A DNA stretch of 64,000 nucleotides from Candidatus Gastranaerophilales bacterium. GTDB taxonomy: Bacteria > Cyanobacteriota > Vampirovibrionia > Gastranaerophilales > Gastranaerophilaceae. This document shows positions 41,493 through 52,057 of the stretch, piece by piece (position 1 is the stretch's first letter; each line of letters opens with the position of its first letter). The DNA is taken from the NCBI GenBank assembly GCA_944323155.1, contig CALURL010000001.1:1-64000 (forward strand), in the 5' to 3' direction. The translations under genes were made by a program, and so were the position numbers. A model generated the notes under the pieces. The model made no database searches. It saw nothing but the letters and a program-made list of their open reading frames with translations, and was not told where the DNA came from.

Positions 41493-43145
41493 ATGATAGA
41501 TAAAATTAAATTAAGTAGTGTAAAAAATTCATATACCCCTGAAGAACAAAAAGGATCTCAGAGATTAAAACAACAACCGTCATTTGGTGCGGGAATTGTT
41601 GACGGTCTAATTGCCGGTGTTCAAATGTGTGAAAAACACCCGATGGTAAATGTTTCTGTTTTAGATTTGTCTACTGCAATTGTACCGCGTACTATTATCG
41701 AAACCTGTGCCGGCTCAGAAAAAAAAGATGAAAACGGTAATAAAAAACGTCAATTTAATTTTTATGCAGGTTTTGAAGCTTTCAGAAGAGAAGGTTCTGG
41801 CTTAATTATCAATTGTTTAATTCCGAGCTTTATTGTAATGGGTGCGGCTAAATTACTTCAAAGACCTATTATGGGAAGCTTTAAAAACTCAAAACTCACG
41901 AACGTTTGGGCAAATAATGACACTATAGATAAAATCAAAGAGTTTTATGGCAAGGCCGAAGGTTCGAATAAAGAACAAAAAGTATATGATACATTAAAAC
42001 GTATGATTTCTTCTATTGAAGGCGTTGATGGCAATGCTGAAAAAGACGGAATGAAAAAGTTTAATGATATTTATTCTACTCTTGATCCGTCTATCCGTAA
42101 GTTAGCAAAAATAATTTGCGCCGATAAGTTTGATGCTAAAGCTGCTAATCAGGCTTATCAGGAAATTGTAAGCAAAACTCATATATCTGAAAATATAAGA
42201 TTTGTTGGTGAAGAGAAATATTTTGCTAATTCACTGGAATCATTAACAGTTGACGGAAGTAAACTTTTGCATAACCTGGTAAAAGAAAATATTACTGATA
42301 CCGTAAAGCTTGATAAATATTTTGCAAAAGCCAAAAAACTAGTTACTGCAAAGAGTTTAGCAGGGCTTGGAATTATTATTCCATTAGCGATATCCGCCCA
42401 ACCTATTAATCGTTGGATTACAAGAAAAATGTCAGGTAGAAAAGGTGCGCCTATCTATTCTGATTTTCAGGACAGAAAAGAAGATCAAGAATTAACCCCA
42501 AAACAAAAGGCACAGTTATTGAGTCAAAAATTTATTTCAGTCGGTTCAATGATTGGTGTTGCAGCATTGTCTATGATTATGGATAGACCTAGCAAAAATC
42601 TTTTGCAGTTTAAAGGTTTATTCCCAAGTATGGATCAGGCACGTATTATTTCTACTGCAACCTTTGCAAGCCGTATGGCTGCTGCTGAAGACAGAAATGA
42701 GCTTAGGGAGGCTACTATTCGTGATATAGCAACTTTCTCTAGTTTCTACTTCTTGGGTGATTATGCAGCCAAAGGAATTGCAACATTTATTGAAAAACGT
42801 GATCCTAGTGCCCGTCTGTTAAACAGAATGAAAGAAATGCCAAAAGAGGCAAATCTTATTCAAAAATTCTGGAATTGGGCTAAGCATACTTCAATTAAGT
42901 CTACTGATGAACTTGCAACAATTAAAGATAAAAAATTAAGAACAATTTGTCAGTTGGGCAACCTTGCATTCTCACTGCTTGCTTTAGGTGTATTTATTCC
43001 ATTGTATACAAGAACTCAAACTAATAAAAAGCGTCAGCAGGAACTTGCGATGATAAAAGAAAATAAATCCTCACAACAAAATTTATCTGTGTTAACACAA
43101 GCAAAACCTGTTTTCACAAATTTTATAAGCTCTAAGGAGAAATAA
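41493..43145 (+). CDS. Lineage-specific membrane protein with FxG motif (tandem paralog A), 550 aa
   Basis: N-terminus polar, with QQPSFGAGIVDGLIAG at about residues 28-43. The middle is charged. Hydrophobic segments lie near 108-125, 285-305 (IIIPLAISAQPINRW), 345-362 and 395-445. The best shared stretch with the next gene is TFASRMAAAEDRNELREATI. A last segment near 490-510 has LGNLAFSLLALGVFIPL. There is no signal peptide. The function is unknown. The two genes are 3 nt apart and are one operon. Confidence 0.75.
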   Translation: MIDKIKLSSVKNSYTPEEQKGSQRLKQQPSFGAGIVDGLIAGVQMCEKHPMVNVSVLDLSTAIVPRTIIETCAGSEKKDENGNKKRQFNFYAGFEAFRREGSGLIINCLIPSFIVMGAAKLLQRPIMGSFKNSKLTNVWANNDTIDKIKEFYGKAEGSNKEQKVYDTLKRMISSIEGVDGNAEKDGMKKFNDIYSTLDPSIRKLAKIICADKFDAKAANQAYQEIVSKTHISENIRFVGEEKYFANSLESLTVDGSKLLHNLVKENITDTVKLDKYFAKAKKLVTAKSLAGLGIIIPLAISAQPINRWITRKMSGRKGAPIYSDFQDRKEDQELTPKQKAQLLSQKFISVGSMIGVAALSMIMDRPSKNLLQFKGLFPSMDQARIISTATFASRMAAAEDRNELREATIRDIATFSSFYFLGDYAAKGIATFIEKRDPSARLLNRMKEMPKEANLIQKFWNWAKHTSIKSTDELATIKDKKLRTICQLGNLAFSLLALGVFIPLYTRTQTNKKRQQELAMIKENKSSQQNLSVLTQAKPVFTNFISSKEK

Positions 43146-43148
43146 GAT

Positions 43149-44819
43149 ATGAAAATTCAGCCGAACATATTACCTCAAAAACAGTTTAATCAAGAACAAA
43201 ACAATTCATCTCCTCAATTCACAGGTGCATTTGAGGCATTTAGTTCTGGTTTAAGATTTTTGGATACAAATCAGGCCTGGGGTGCAAATGCGGTTGATGT
43301 TTGTTCAATGGTTTTGCCTAGAACTTATACTGACTTTAAAGACAGAGGCCCACAGGCTGGTGCTGAAACTGCTTTTAGAGAATCTTGCGGTACTATGAAC
43401 CATGCTTTGGTGGGTGTTTACGGTACTGCTGCTGGATTGGCTCTTGCTGCCATGTTTAATCATAAATATGGACTAAAGGCTGATAAATTATTTGCTGACA
43501 ACAATACTATTGATATTCTTGCTAAATATTGGCATGAAGCACGCCAAGCAAGCGATGATAAAGCAACTTATGTTAGAAAATTTACAGACAAAATTGCAGG
43601 AAATATAAAATTCTTCAATACTGATTTAAATAAGGAATCAGGAATGGTTACGATGTCAGAAGATGCTCAGAAGAAGTTTTCTCAAGCTCTTGCTGACAAA
43701 TTATTGAATAGTGATAAGAAAACTATTGAAAAAGATTTCCAAAAATATTTGCAGTTCTTGATTACATCTGATACAGGTGCTGAATCAAAAGTTGTTCTTG
43801 AAGGATTTAATAGAACTGCTGATAACACTTCAAAAACCTTGATTTCAAATATTTATAATGTTTCAAAAACATTTATGGAAGAAAAAGTTGATAAAATCTT
43901 CAAAGCTTCTAAAATGGTTGATTCAAATGATTTTGTTAATGGTTTGAAAAAACTAAACTTAAAGCGTTCTGCATTAGGTTTAGGAATTGCTGCTGCTGTA
44001 GGTATGTCTATTCAGCCATTGAATATGTATATGACTAAGAAACGTACAGGAAGCGACGGTTTTGTTGGTGTTGCAGGCAGGGAAAAAGATAATTCTAAAG
44101 AATTTAAGATAATGAAAACTATTACTGCTCTCGTGTTTGCAACAGGTTGTCTTTCTATGATTACAACTAACCCTAAAAAATTCTTGAGCAAAATTCAGTT
44201 CCAAGGTATGTCTCCAACTATAAATCAATTGAAATTCGTTTATGGTATGACAATTGCCTCTCGTTTGATGGCGGCTCGTGATAAGGATGAATTACGCGAA
44301 TCTGCAGTAAAAGATTCTTTGGGATTTTTAAATCTTTTGATACTTGGTGCTCTTGTTACCAAGGGTACTGCAAGAATGCTTGATAAATCATTGATTAATG
44401 TAACTAAAGATAAGTCTAAAAACTTCTTCTCATGGTTAACAGGCTCAAGTTTGAAAACACGCGATGAAGTTTTATTCAAGGCTTTAAAAGACAAAGGTGT
44501 TGATACGGTAAAAGATGGAAAAGCTATTCCATTTAAAGATTTAGTAAAACTTGCAGATGCTGATACTAAAAAGAAATTAAGAACATTAAATATCGCTCAA
44601 ATTGTTGGATATCTGTATTCAGCAATCGTTCTAGGACGTGGTATTCCTCTTCTTAATATTTATATGACAAACAAGTCAGAAGCTAAAAGACAGGCAAAGC
44701 TTGCTGAACAAAAAGCTAATAGTATTGAAAATAAATATTATTCAAATTCTTCTAATATTGCAAAGATGAACGATATGTATAAGCCTGAAAATTTAGAATT
44801 TTTAAGCAAACATATGTAG
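43149..44819 (+). CDS. Lineage-specific membrane protein with FxG motif (tandem paralog B), 556 aa
   Basis: AAGGAG site. N-terminal SSPQFTGAFEAF at about residues 20-30, then VDVCSMVLPRTYTDF matching VLDLSTAIVPRTIIET of the first gene. Hydrophobic segments lie near 90-110, 280-300 (GIAAAVGMSIQPLNMYM), 325-340 and 385-405; MTIASRLMAARDKDELRES is the clearest match to paralog A. It is a diverged tandem duplicate, perhaps forming a hetero-complex in the membrane. The C-terminus is polar. Confidence 0.75.
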   Translation: MKIQPNILPQKQFNQEQNNSSPQFTGAFEAFSSGLRFLDTNQAWGANAVDVCSMVLPRTYTDFKDRGPQAGAETAFRESCGTMNHALVGVYGTAAGLALAAMFNHKYGLKADKLFADNNTIDILAKYWHEARQASDDKATYVRKFTDKIAGNIKFFNTDLNKESGMVTMSEDAQKKFSQALADKLLNSDKKTIEKDFQKYLQFLITSDTGAESKVVLEGFNRTADNTSKTLISNIYNVSKTFMEEKVDKIFKASKMVDSNDFVNGLKKLNLKRSALGLGIAAAVGMSIQPLNMYMTKKRTGSDGFVGVAGREKDNSKEFKIMKTITALVFATGCLSMITTNPKKFLSKIQFQGMSPTINQLKFVYGMTIASRLMAARDKDELRESAVKDSLGFLNLLILGALVTKGTARMLDKSLINVTKDKSKNFFSWLTGSSLKTRDEVLFKALKDKGVDTVKDGKAIPFKDLVKLADADTKKKLRTLNIAQIVGYLYSAIVLGRGIPLLNIYMTNKSEAKRQAKLAEQKANSIENKYYSNSSNIAKMNDMYKPENLEFLSKHM

Positions 44820-44827
44820 ATAAATAA

Positions 44828-44857
44828 AAAGCACTTATTTAAATTGATAAGTGCTTT
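44828..44857. terminator. Bidirectional terminator between FxG pair and atp operon
   Basis: An 11-bp stem AAAGCACTTAT / ATAAGTGCTTT with an 8-nt loop; both strands carry short A/T runs. It ends the atp operon after the gamma gene. Confidence 0.85.
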
Positions 44858-44884
44858 CTATTATATATTTATGAAGAAGTTTAA

Positions 44885-45817
44885 TTAACCTAGTTGAGCA
44901 TTAGCGCCTGATGCAACTTCAATGATTTCCTGAGTAATTGCTGCCTGGCGGGATTTGTTGTAATCAATTGTTAATGTTTTAATCATTTTTTCAGCGTTTG
45001 TTGTTGCTGCAGACATTGCTGTCATACGAGAGGCAAGTTCACTTGCTTGAGCTTCAAGCAATGCTTGATAAACTATATTTGTTATATACATTGGAACAAC
45101 TTTTTGTAAAATGTTATGCATATCAGGTTCAAATTCCATTAGCGGTTCCAAAATATTATCATGTCTGCGTTCATAATCATCATTAATATCTTTTAAAGGT
45201 AAAACGTCCCAACTTTCAGTAAAATAGCTCATCATGTTTTTAAAACGAGTTGTAATGATTTCAATTTTATCAATTTTGTGTGAAACAAAATATTCTGCGA
45301 TATCATCGATAATCATTTTTGCACCTTCTCCAGAAGGATTGTTTGCAACACCAACATATGTTTTTTCTATATCACAGCCATATTCTTTACATCTGCGTTT
45401 CAAGGCTGTAATACCCTTTTGACCGACCACAAACAAAATAGTTTTTATTCCCTGAGCATTATAATCTGCCATAGTCTTAATTGTTTTTCTTACAATATTT
45501 GCATTGTAAGCGCCTGCAAGTCCCTTATTTGAAGTTATTACAAGCAGACCAACTGTCTTAATTTTCCTTACCTGTAAAAGTTCAGGATAATTATCAACTG
45601 CTGATTTTATTTTCAGAGTTGTTGAACTATAAGTGCCAACACTTGCTAAAAGCTTTTTAAACATAGAAGTTAATTCATATGTAAAAGGACGTGAAGCTTT
45701 TACAGTATTTTCAGCCCTTTTAACCTTTGCAGCGGCAACCATTTTCATTGCTCTGGTAATTTTTTGTGTGCTTTTTACACTTTGTATTCGGTTTTTTATA
45801 TCTTTTAAGTTTGTCAT
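44885..45817 (-). CDS. atpG: ATP synthase gamma subunit
   Basis: 310 aa. The rotating shaft of F1. Both ends are typical coiled coils: the start has IKNRIQSVKSTQKITRAMKMVAAAK and the end RMTAMSAATTNAEKMI...NKSRQAAITQEIIEVASGA. It is the last gene of the operon and no atpD or atpC follows; a terminator does. The central insert seems a little longer than in E. coli. Confidence 0.95.
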   Translation of the reverse strand: MTNLKDIKNRIQSVKSTQKITRAMKMVAAAKVKRAENTVKASRPFTYELTSMFKKLLASVGTYSSTTLKIKSAVDNYPELLQVRKIKTVGLLVITSNKGLAGAYNANIVRKTIKTMADYNAQGIKTILFVVGQKGITALKRRCKEYGCDIEKTYVGVANNPSGEGAKMIIDDIAEYFVSHKIDKIEIITTRFKNMMSYFTESWDVLPLKDINDDYERRHDNILEPLMEFEPDMHNILQKVVPMYITNIVYQALLEAQASELASRMTAMSAATTNAEKMIKTLTIDYNKSRQAAITQEIIEVASGANAQLG

Positions 45818-45832
45818 AATTATTCCGTAAAA

Positions 45833-46042
45833 TTAGTCTATTATTAGCATAATTACACCGGCAAGCAAAATTAACAGCAAAACAATCTGCCATATTTTTA
45901 CCTGCTGAACTTTACTTCTGCAAGCATTGCTTTTACATGTAATAATGCCTTTTTCATTGTTCATGCATTCAAGGCATAAGCCTTTGCCACATACTTTACA
46001 AATTCCAAATGCATCACGTTCGTGGTGGTTAAAACATTTCAT
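45833..46042 (-). CDS. Small B-box-type zinc-finger membrane protein inside the atp operon, 69 aa
   Basis: It starts 8 nt after AAAGGAG. CFNHHERDAFGICKVCGKGL and CLECMNNEKG form Cys/His pairs spaced like a B-box zinc finger (C..H....C..C....C..C), followed by a hydrophobic helix WQIVLLLILLAGVIMLII at the C-terminus. Similar small proteins are membrane-tethered zinc domains of unknown function. Here the gene sits between atpA and atpG, where ATP synthase operons normally carry nothing, so an assembly or regulatory role is conceivable. Confidence 0.8.
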   Translation of the reverse strand: MKCFNHHERDAFGICKVCGKGLCLECMNNEKGIITCKSNACRSKVQQVKIWQIVLLLILLAGVIMLIID

Positions 46043-46059
46043 AAAAATTTCTCCTTTAA

Positions 46060-48143
<2,084 letters not shown>

Positions 48144-48144
48144 T

Positions 48145-48654
48145 TTATATTTTTATCCTGTCTATTTCTTCAATACTTTCGTTAATGAATTTTTCGTGAA
48201 GCTTAGGATTCGTTTTCAAAAGATTGATAATGTGGTTTTTAGAAAGTTCAACAGATGCTTTGACAGTTTTGGATGTCAATTTTGAAGAAATTGTTTTTTC
48301 TTCTGCTTCAACAACTCGTTCAATATTATTTTCTATCTGTTTAACTTTTTTATCTGTTTCTGTAAGAATTTGTTTTGCGAGATTTTTACCCTGTTCTTCT
48401 GCTTGTGTAATTCTTGCATTTATCTCACTATCAAGATTTTTTACAGCATCCTTTGCTTCATTCAAAGTTTTTGAAGCTGATTCTTTCTCCTGCTTGGATT
48501 TTTCAATACTGTCAATAATGTTATTTTTCATAACTTCTAAAGCATTTTTGATATTAAATTTTTTAACAATCCAGACAAGAAGCAAAACCATAACTATAAA
48601 GTTAAAAGTGTTGCTGTGTACTATAAAATTCCAAATGTCTAAAAGTTCTTTCAT
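48145..48654 (-). CDS. atpF: ATP synthase b subunit
   Basis: 169 aa with one N-terminal membrane helix (NFIVMVLLLVWIVKKFN at about 17-33), then a long charged coiled coil that forms the peripheral stalk. Spacing to b' is one base. With b' it should form a heterodimer, as in cyanobacteria and plant chloroplasts. Confidence 0.88.
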   Translation of the reverse strand: MKELLDIWNFIVHSNTFNFIVMVLLLVWIVKKFNIKNALEVMKNNIIDSIEKSKQEKESASKTLNEAKDAVKNLDSEINARITQAEEQGKNLAKQILTETDKKVKQIENNIERVVEAEEKTISSKLTSKTVKASVELSKNHIINLLKTNPKLHEKFINESIEEIDRIKI

Positions 48655-48655
48655 T

Positions 48656-49126
48656 TTATTTTAATACCTTATTAACAATATCATAATCCACGTTGGCTAT
48701 GTGAAAATTTTCTCCTAATATTTTAGATGAAATATTTTCTGCAATATCTTTTACATTAGACTTAAGTGCTTCAGTAGTTTGATTTTCTTCTTCAGAAAGA
48801 TGTTTTTTAGCCTCATCAATTTTATTTTTAGATGTCTGCTTAGCCTGATTTGTTAGAGATTGAGACTTCTCGTTAGCTTCATTAATTTTGTCAGAGACAA
48901 TTTTTCTTGATTCAATTAATGTTTTATTTAAACGTTCATCTTTCTCTTGAAGTAAAGAATCAGCTTTATTTTTAGAATTTTGCGCATCATTATAATTGTC
49001 ATCAATGAATTTTTGTCTTTCTTCAATGATGCCGAGTATAGGTTTGTAGAATATCCAGTTCATAATGAAAATGAATATTACAAAACTAATCATTGCTATT
49101 ATAAATGTTGCGTTAAATTCTAACAT
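48656..49126 (-). CDS. atpF2: ATP synthase b' subunit
   Basis: 156 aa from ATG 49126, chosen because GAGGA precedes it and an upstream ATG in the same frame starts within atpE. The N-terminal membrane helix FIIAMISFVIFIFIMNWIFYKP with RQKFID is typical of the b' form of cyanobacteria. It is followed by coiled coil. Two different b genes are a mark of cyanobacterial/proteobacterial photosynthetic lineages. The gene order c-b'-b-delta supports the cyanobacterial type. Confidence 0.88.
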   Translation of the reverse strand: MLEFNATFIIAMISFVIFIFIMNWIFYKPILGIIEERQKFIDDNYNDAQNSKNKADSLLQEKDERLNKTLIESRKIVSDKINEANEKSQSLTNQAKQTSKNKIDEAKKHLSEEENQTTEALKSNVKDIAENISSKILGENFHIANVDYDIVNKVLK

Positions 49127-49145
49127 AATTTCCTCTACTGTTTCC

Positions 49146-49388
49146 TTATGCAAAGATTAATAACATAGCTACAAGCAATGCATAAATAGCTGTTGCTTCT
49201 GCAAGACCTGCACCGATGATAAAGTTTTTAAAAGCTTCGTCTTTAATTTCAGGTTGTCTTGCAATAGCTTCTAAAACACCTTTTGTTGCAATACCCAAGC
49301 CTAAACCTCCGCCGATTGCACCGAAACCGATTGCAATACCTGCGCCTAATTTAGCTAAATCCAATCCTGCTAATTGTTCAATTGCCAT
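49146..49388 (-). CDS. atpE: ATP synthase c subunit
   Basis: 80 aa, two helices. The ion-binding Glu is in GLAEATAIY. The first helix lacks the Gln and the second the Ser expected for Na+-coupled rings (Leu and Ala instead), so a proton ring is likely. The loop ARQPE is standard. Position after the a subunit is normal. Confidence 0.95.
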   Translation of the reverse strand: MAIEQLAGLDLAKLGAGIAIGFGAIGGGLGLGIATKGVLEAIARQPEIKDEAFKNFIIGAGLAEATAIYALLVAMLLIFA

Positions 49389-49414
49389 AATTTTTCTCCT
49401 TTAATTATACTGAT

Positions 49415-50104
49415 TTATTCTTCTTTAATTGCCATTGAAATGTATGTTGTTGAAAGTAATGTAAACACTAAAGCTTGAATTAGTGCTACAAACAATTCAA
49501 ACAACATAAACGGTAATGGTGCAAAATATGCAAACATTCCAACTATTGTGAATACTAAAACTTCACCTGCAAAGATATTTGCAAAAAGTCGAAGTGCCAG
49601 TGAAAAAGGTCTTACAAATAATTCCAGTGTATCAACAAGAGTAATGATTATTCCATCTATACTGAAACCGTGTACAAAGAAATGAAATCCCTTTTTCTTC
49701 ACACCATAATAAATATAATAAATTGACACAACAATTGCCATTGCTGCTGTCAGGTTAATATCGTTTGTCGGAGCAGCTAACTCTCCTGTTTTAAGATGAA
49801 TTAAATGCCATGGAAGTTGTCCTGCAAGATTTGCTGTCAAAATAAACATAAACAAAGTTAATACAAGTGGCAAATGTTTTCTTGATTCATCTTCACCCAT
49901 GCTTGCTTTTGTAATTCCTGCAAAGTAATTAATTATTCCCTCTGCAGCAGCTTGCATTTTAGAGGGAACAATAGATGTCTTTCTTGTTGTTATAAATGCA
50001 ACAATTATAAGCAGTGCCATTGTAAACCACATTGTAATAAGTGTATCCATGTTTACCTTTATAGCATGCCCTGCTAAATTTAATGTATAAACCCAATGTT
50101 CCAT
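49415..50104 (-). CDS. atpB: ATP synthase a subunit
   Basis: 229 aa, about five or six transmembrane helices. It includes the essential arginine in the FVRPFSLALRLFANIFAGE helix and the C-terminal ALVFTLLSTTYISMAIKEE. It forms the ion half-channels next to the c ring. It is the first structural gene of the operon. No atpI gene precedes it. It is divergent from birA, which starts 101 nt away. Confidence 0.95.
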   Translation of the reverse strand: MEHWVYTLNLAGHAIKVNMDTLITMWFTMALLIIVAFITTRKTSIVPSKMQAAAEGIINYFAGITKASMGEDESRKHLPLVLTLFMFILTANLAGQLPWHLIHLKTGELAAPTNDINLTAAMAIVVSIYYIYYGVKKKGFHFFVHGFSIDGIIITLVDTLELFVRPFSLALRLFANIFAGEVLVFTIVGMFAYFAPLPFMLFELFVALIQALVFTLLSTTYISMAIKEE

Positions 50105-50204
50105 TTATAAACTCTCCCTTGTGTCTTTATTGTAACTCGTAAAAAAAAAATCGCAAATTTTTTTTATTTGCTTTAAAATATCTGAATAAGCAAGAGGTTT
50201 TTTA

Positions 50205-50921
50205 ATGGATATTATTCGTCTAGAAGAGGTAGATTCGACAAATACATTTGCGAAAAATAATATTGATAATTTCGCTGACATGACTATAATAATTTCAAGA
50301 CGCCAGAATGCCGGCCGTGGAAGATTTTTGCGCAAGTGGATTGACTTAGGCGATGAAAATCTTTTTTGTTCAATTATTCTAAAAACGTCTGATAACTTTT
50401 ATCCTATATATTCAAATCTTACACAATATTTATCTGCTGTTTTGTGTACAGTGCTTGAAAAGTACGACGTGGTTCCTAAAATTAAATGGCCGAATGATGT
50501 ACTTGTCAGCGATAAAAAGATCGCCGGTATTCTTTGCGAAACTGTTATGCGCGGTAATAATTTTAAGGGTTTAGTGCTGGGTGTGGGAGTAAATCTTAAT
50601 TCTAATATCGAAAATCTTTCTCTCATTGATAAATCTGCAACAGCTTTGAATTTAGAAATTGGACGAGATGTTAATATATCGGATTTTTTAGATGAATTAT
50701 TGGAAGAGTTTTTTAAAAATTATGAAACTTTTTTGGAAAAAGGTTTTGCTTATATTAGAGAATATTATCTAGAAAAAGCTAATTTTATCGGAAATGAAAT
50801 TACAGTAGTTACAAAACACGAAAAATTTACATGCTTGGCATGCGATGTTAATGATTCAGGTGAACTAGTTGTTTTAAAAAATGGAGTGAAAAAATTTATA
50901 TCTGCCGGGGATATATTGTAA
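50205..50921 (+). CDS. birA: Biotin--[acetyl-CoA carboxylase] ligase, single-domain
   Basis: 238 aa. It joins biotin to carrier proteins via biotinyl-AMP. Motifs: DSTNTFAK near 10, NAGRGRFLRKW (the GRGR loop) near 43, KWPNDVLVSDKKIAGIL near 92, and GVGVNLN near 127. The N-terminal DNA-binding domain of the bifunctional E. coli repressor form is absent, so it does not act as a repressor. It is divergent from the atp operon. Confidence 0.93.
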   Translation: MDIIRLEEVDSTNTFAKNNIDNFADMTIIISRRQNAGRGRFLRKWIDLGDENLFCSIILKTSDNFYPIYSNLTQYLSAVLCTVLEKYDVVPKIKWPNDVLVSDKKIAGILCETVMRGNNFKGLVLGVGVNLNSNIENLSLIDKSATALNLEIGRDVNISDFLDELLEEFFKNYETFLEKGFAYIREYYLEKANFIGNEITVVTKHEKFTCLACDVNDSGELVVLKNGVKKFISAGDIL

Positions 50922-50925
50922 TTAC

Positions 50926-51273
50926 TTAAACTTCAATATCAATAGTTTCTCCATGTTTTATGATATATGGTTTTATGTATTTTGACAAATCTTGTTTGGA
51001 AATTTTAGGATTATCATTAATGTAATTTTGTATCTGTTCAATGTCATGTGCAAGTTCCGGTTTTTGCTGATACACCATTTCTTTTACAAGTTTTGCATAA
51101 TATCTGTATCCTTTAGAACCAATAGCTTTTGTTTGCGGATATAGGTCTTTAACTATAACTTTTGCCGCATTTGTTCCTTCACTTTTAAAATTTTTCATTA
51201 GAACAGTTTCAATTAATTCTGCTGTTTTTGTTCTATTGCCAAATGATATATAATTTGTTGTATTAATTTTCAT
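50926..51273 (-). CDS. Small unknown protein with N-terminal FxG-like motif, 115 aa
   Basis: MKINTTNYISFGNRTKTAEL at the start carries SFGN, similar to SFGA, HFAG and QFTG in other lineage proteins of this window. The rest is mostly helix with charged faces. No membrane segment or signal peptide is evident. No family is recognised. It is convergent with birA at a distance of 4 nt. Confidence 0.65.
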   Translation of the reverse strand: MKINTTNYISFGNRTKTAELIETVLMKNFKSEGTNAAKVIVKDLYPQTKAIGSKGYRYYAKLVKEMVYQQKPELAHDIEQIQNYINDNPKISKQDLSKYIKPYIIKHGETIDIEV

Positions 51274-51357
51274 ATTAATCAGTAAATCATAAACAAAGAT
51301 TTTTTTGCTAATTTGTATTAAAATAGTTTGTGAAATTTAAATATGGGGGATTGTTTT

Positions 51358-51960
51358 ATGAAAAAAGTTGCAATTTTAGGTTCTCAAGATGGAAATAATC
51401 TGGAAGCAATTATTAAATATTTTACTTCTAAAGATGTTGTTTTTACTGCTTTGTCTAATGTAGAGAATTCTGATTTTTTGAAAAAGGCTGAAGAATTGAA
51501 TATTGATTTAAAATATTTGCCTTATGAGAAAAATTTTGAATATTTTTCTTCTCATGATTTTGACTTAATAGCTTTATCAGATTATAGGCGCCAGCTTCAG
51601 AGCGATGTTATAGAGCTAGGAAAATTTATACACATTCATCCATCTTTACTGCCTGCATTTAAAGGTCCTGATGCAATAAGCAGAGCTTTTTCTGCCGGTG
51701 TAAAAGTTTCAGGTGTTACTGTTCACTGGATTAATCAGGAGCTTGATGCAGGAAAGATTATTGCACAGTATCCTGTATTGATTGGAAATCTTACGCATTT
51801 TGATGAGTTTGAAAAAGATATGCATGCCTTAGAAAATCTTTTATACCCAATTGTAATTGATAAAGTTTTGAATGATGAAGTGTTTGATTTCCCTGATTTA
51901 ATTGCCTCAAATAATTGCGCTAAATCCGGTGAATGCGGCGGGTGCGGAAAATGTAATTAA
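51358..51960 (+). CDS. purN: PurN-like formyltransferase with altered active site and Cys-rich tail
   Basis: 200 aa from ATG 51358, after a GGGGG-type site. The fold matches phosphoribosylglycinamide formyltransferase: AILGSQDGNNLEAI, IHIHPSLLPAFKGPDA, and ELDAGKIIAQ. In the E. coli enzyme the active triad is Asn106, His108, Asp144; here the Asn position is His (IHIHPS), while the His and the Asp remain. The last 14 residues are CAKSGECGGCGKCN, four cysteines not usual in PurN and possibly metal- or cluster-binding. It may be an active but altered enzyme or a relative with another substrate. Confidence 0.8.
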   Translation: MKKVAILGSQDGNNLEAIIKYFTSKDVVFTALSNVENSDFLKKAEELNIDLKYLPYEKNFEYFSSHDFDLIALSDYRRQLQSDVIELGKFIHIHPSLLPAFKGPDAISRAFSAGVKVSGVTVHWINQELDAGKIIAQYPVLIGNLTHFDEFEKDMHALENLLYPIVIDKVLNDEVFDFPDLIASNNCAKSGECGGCGKCN

Positions 51961-52057
51961 ATTTCCTGCCTTATGTTAAATAATATTTTATATTTGAATT
52001 ATTATATAAAATTGATTTATAATTTAGTCAGATATAAATTAAAGAAAAGGGGATATT

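Noticed and set aside
48224-48664. 146-codon plus-strand frame inside atpF
   Set aside because: Antisense to the b subunit; AT-rich coiled-coil codons often leave an open antisense frame.
50105-50335. Open frame on the minus strand upstream of atpB
   Set aside because: It is antisense to birA, whose motifs are certain, and has no ribosome-binding site; it is a shadow.
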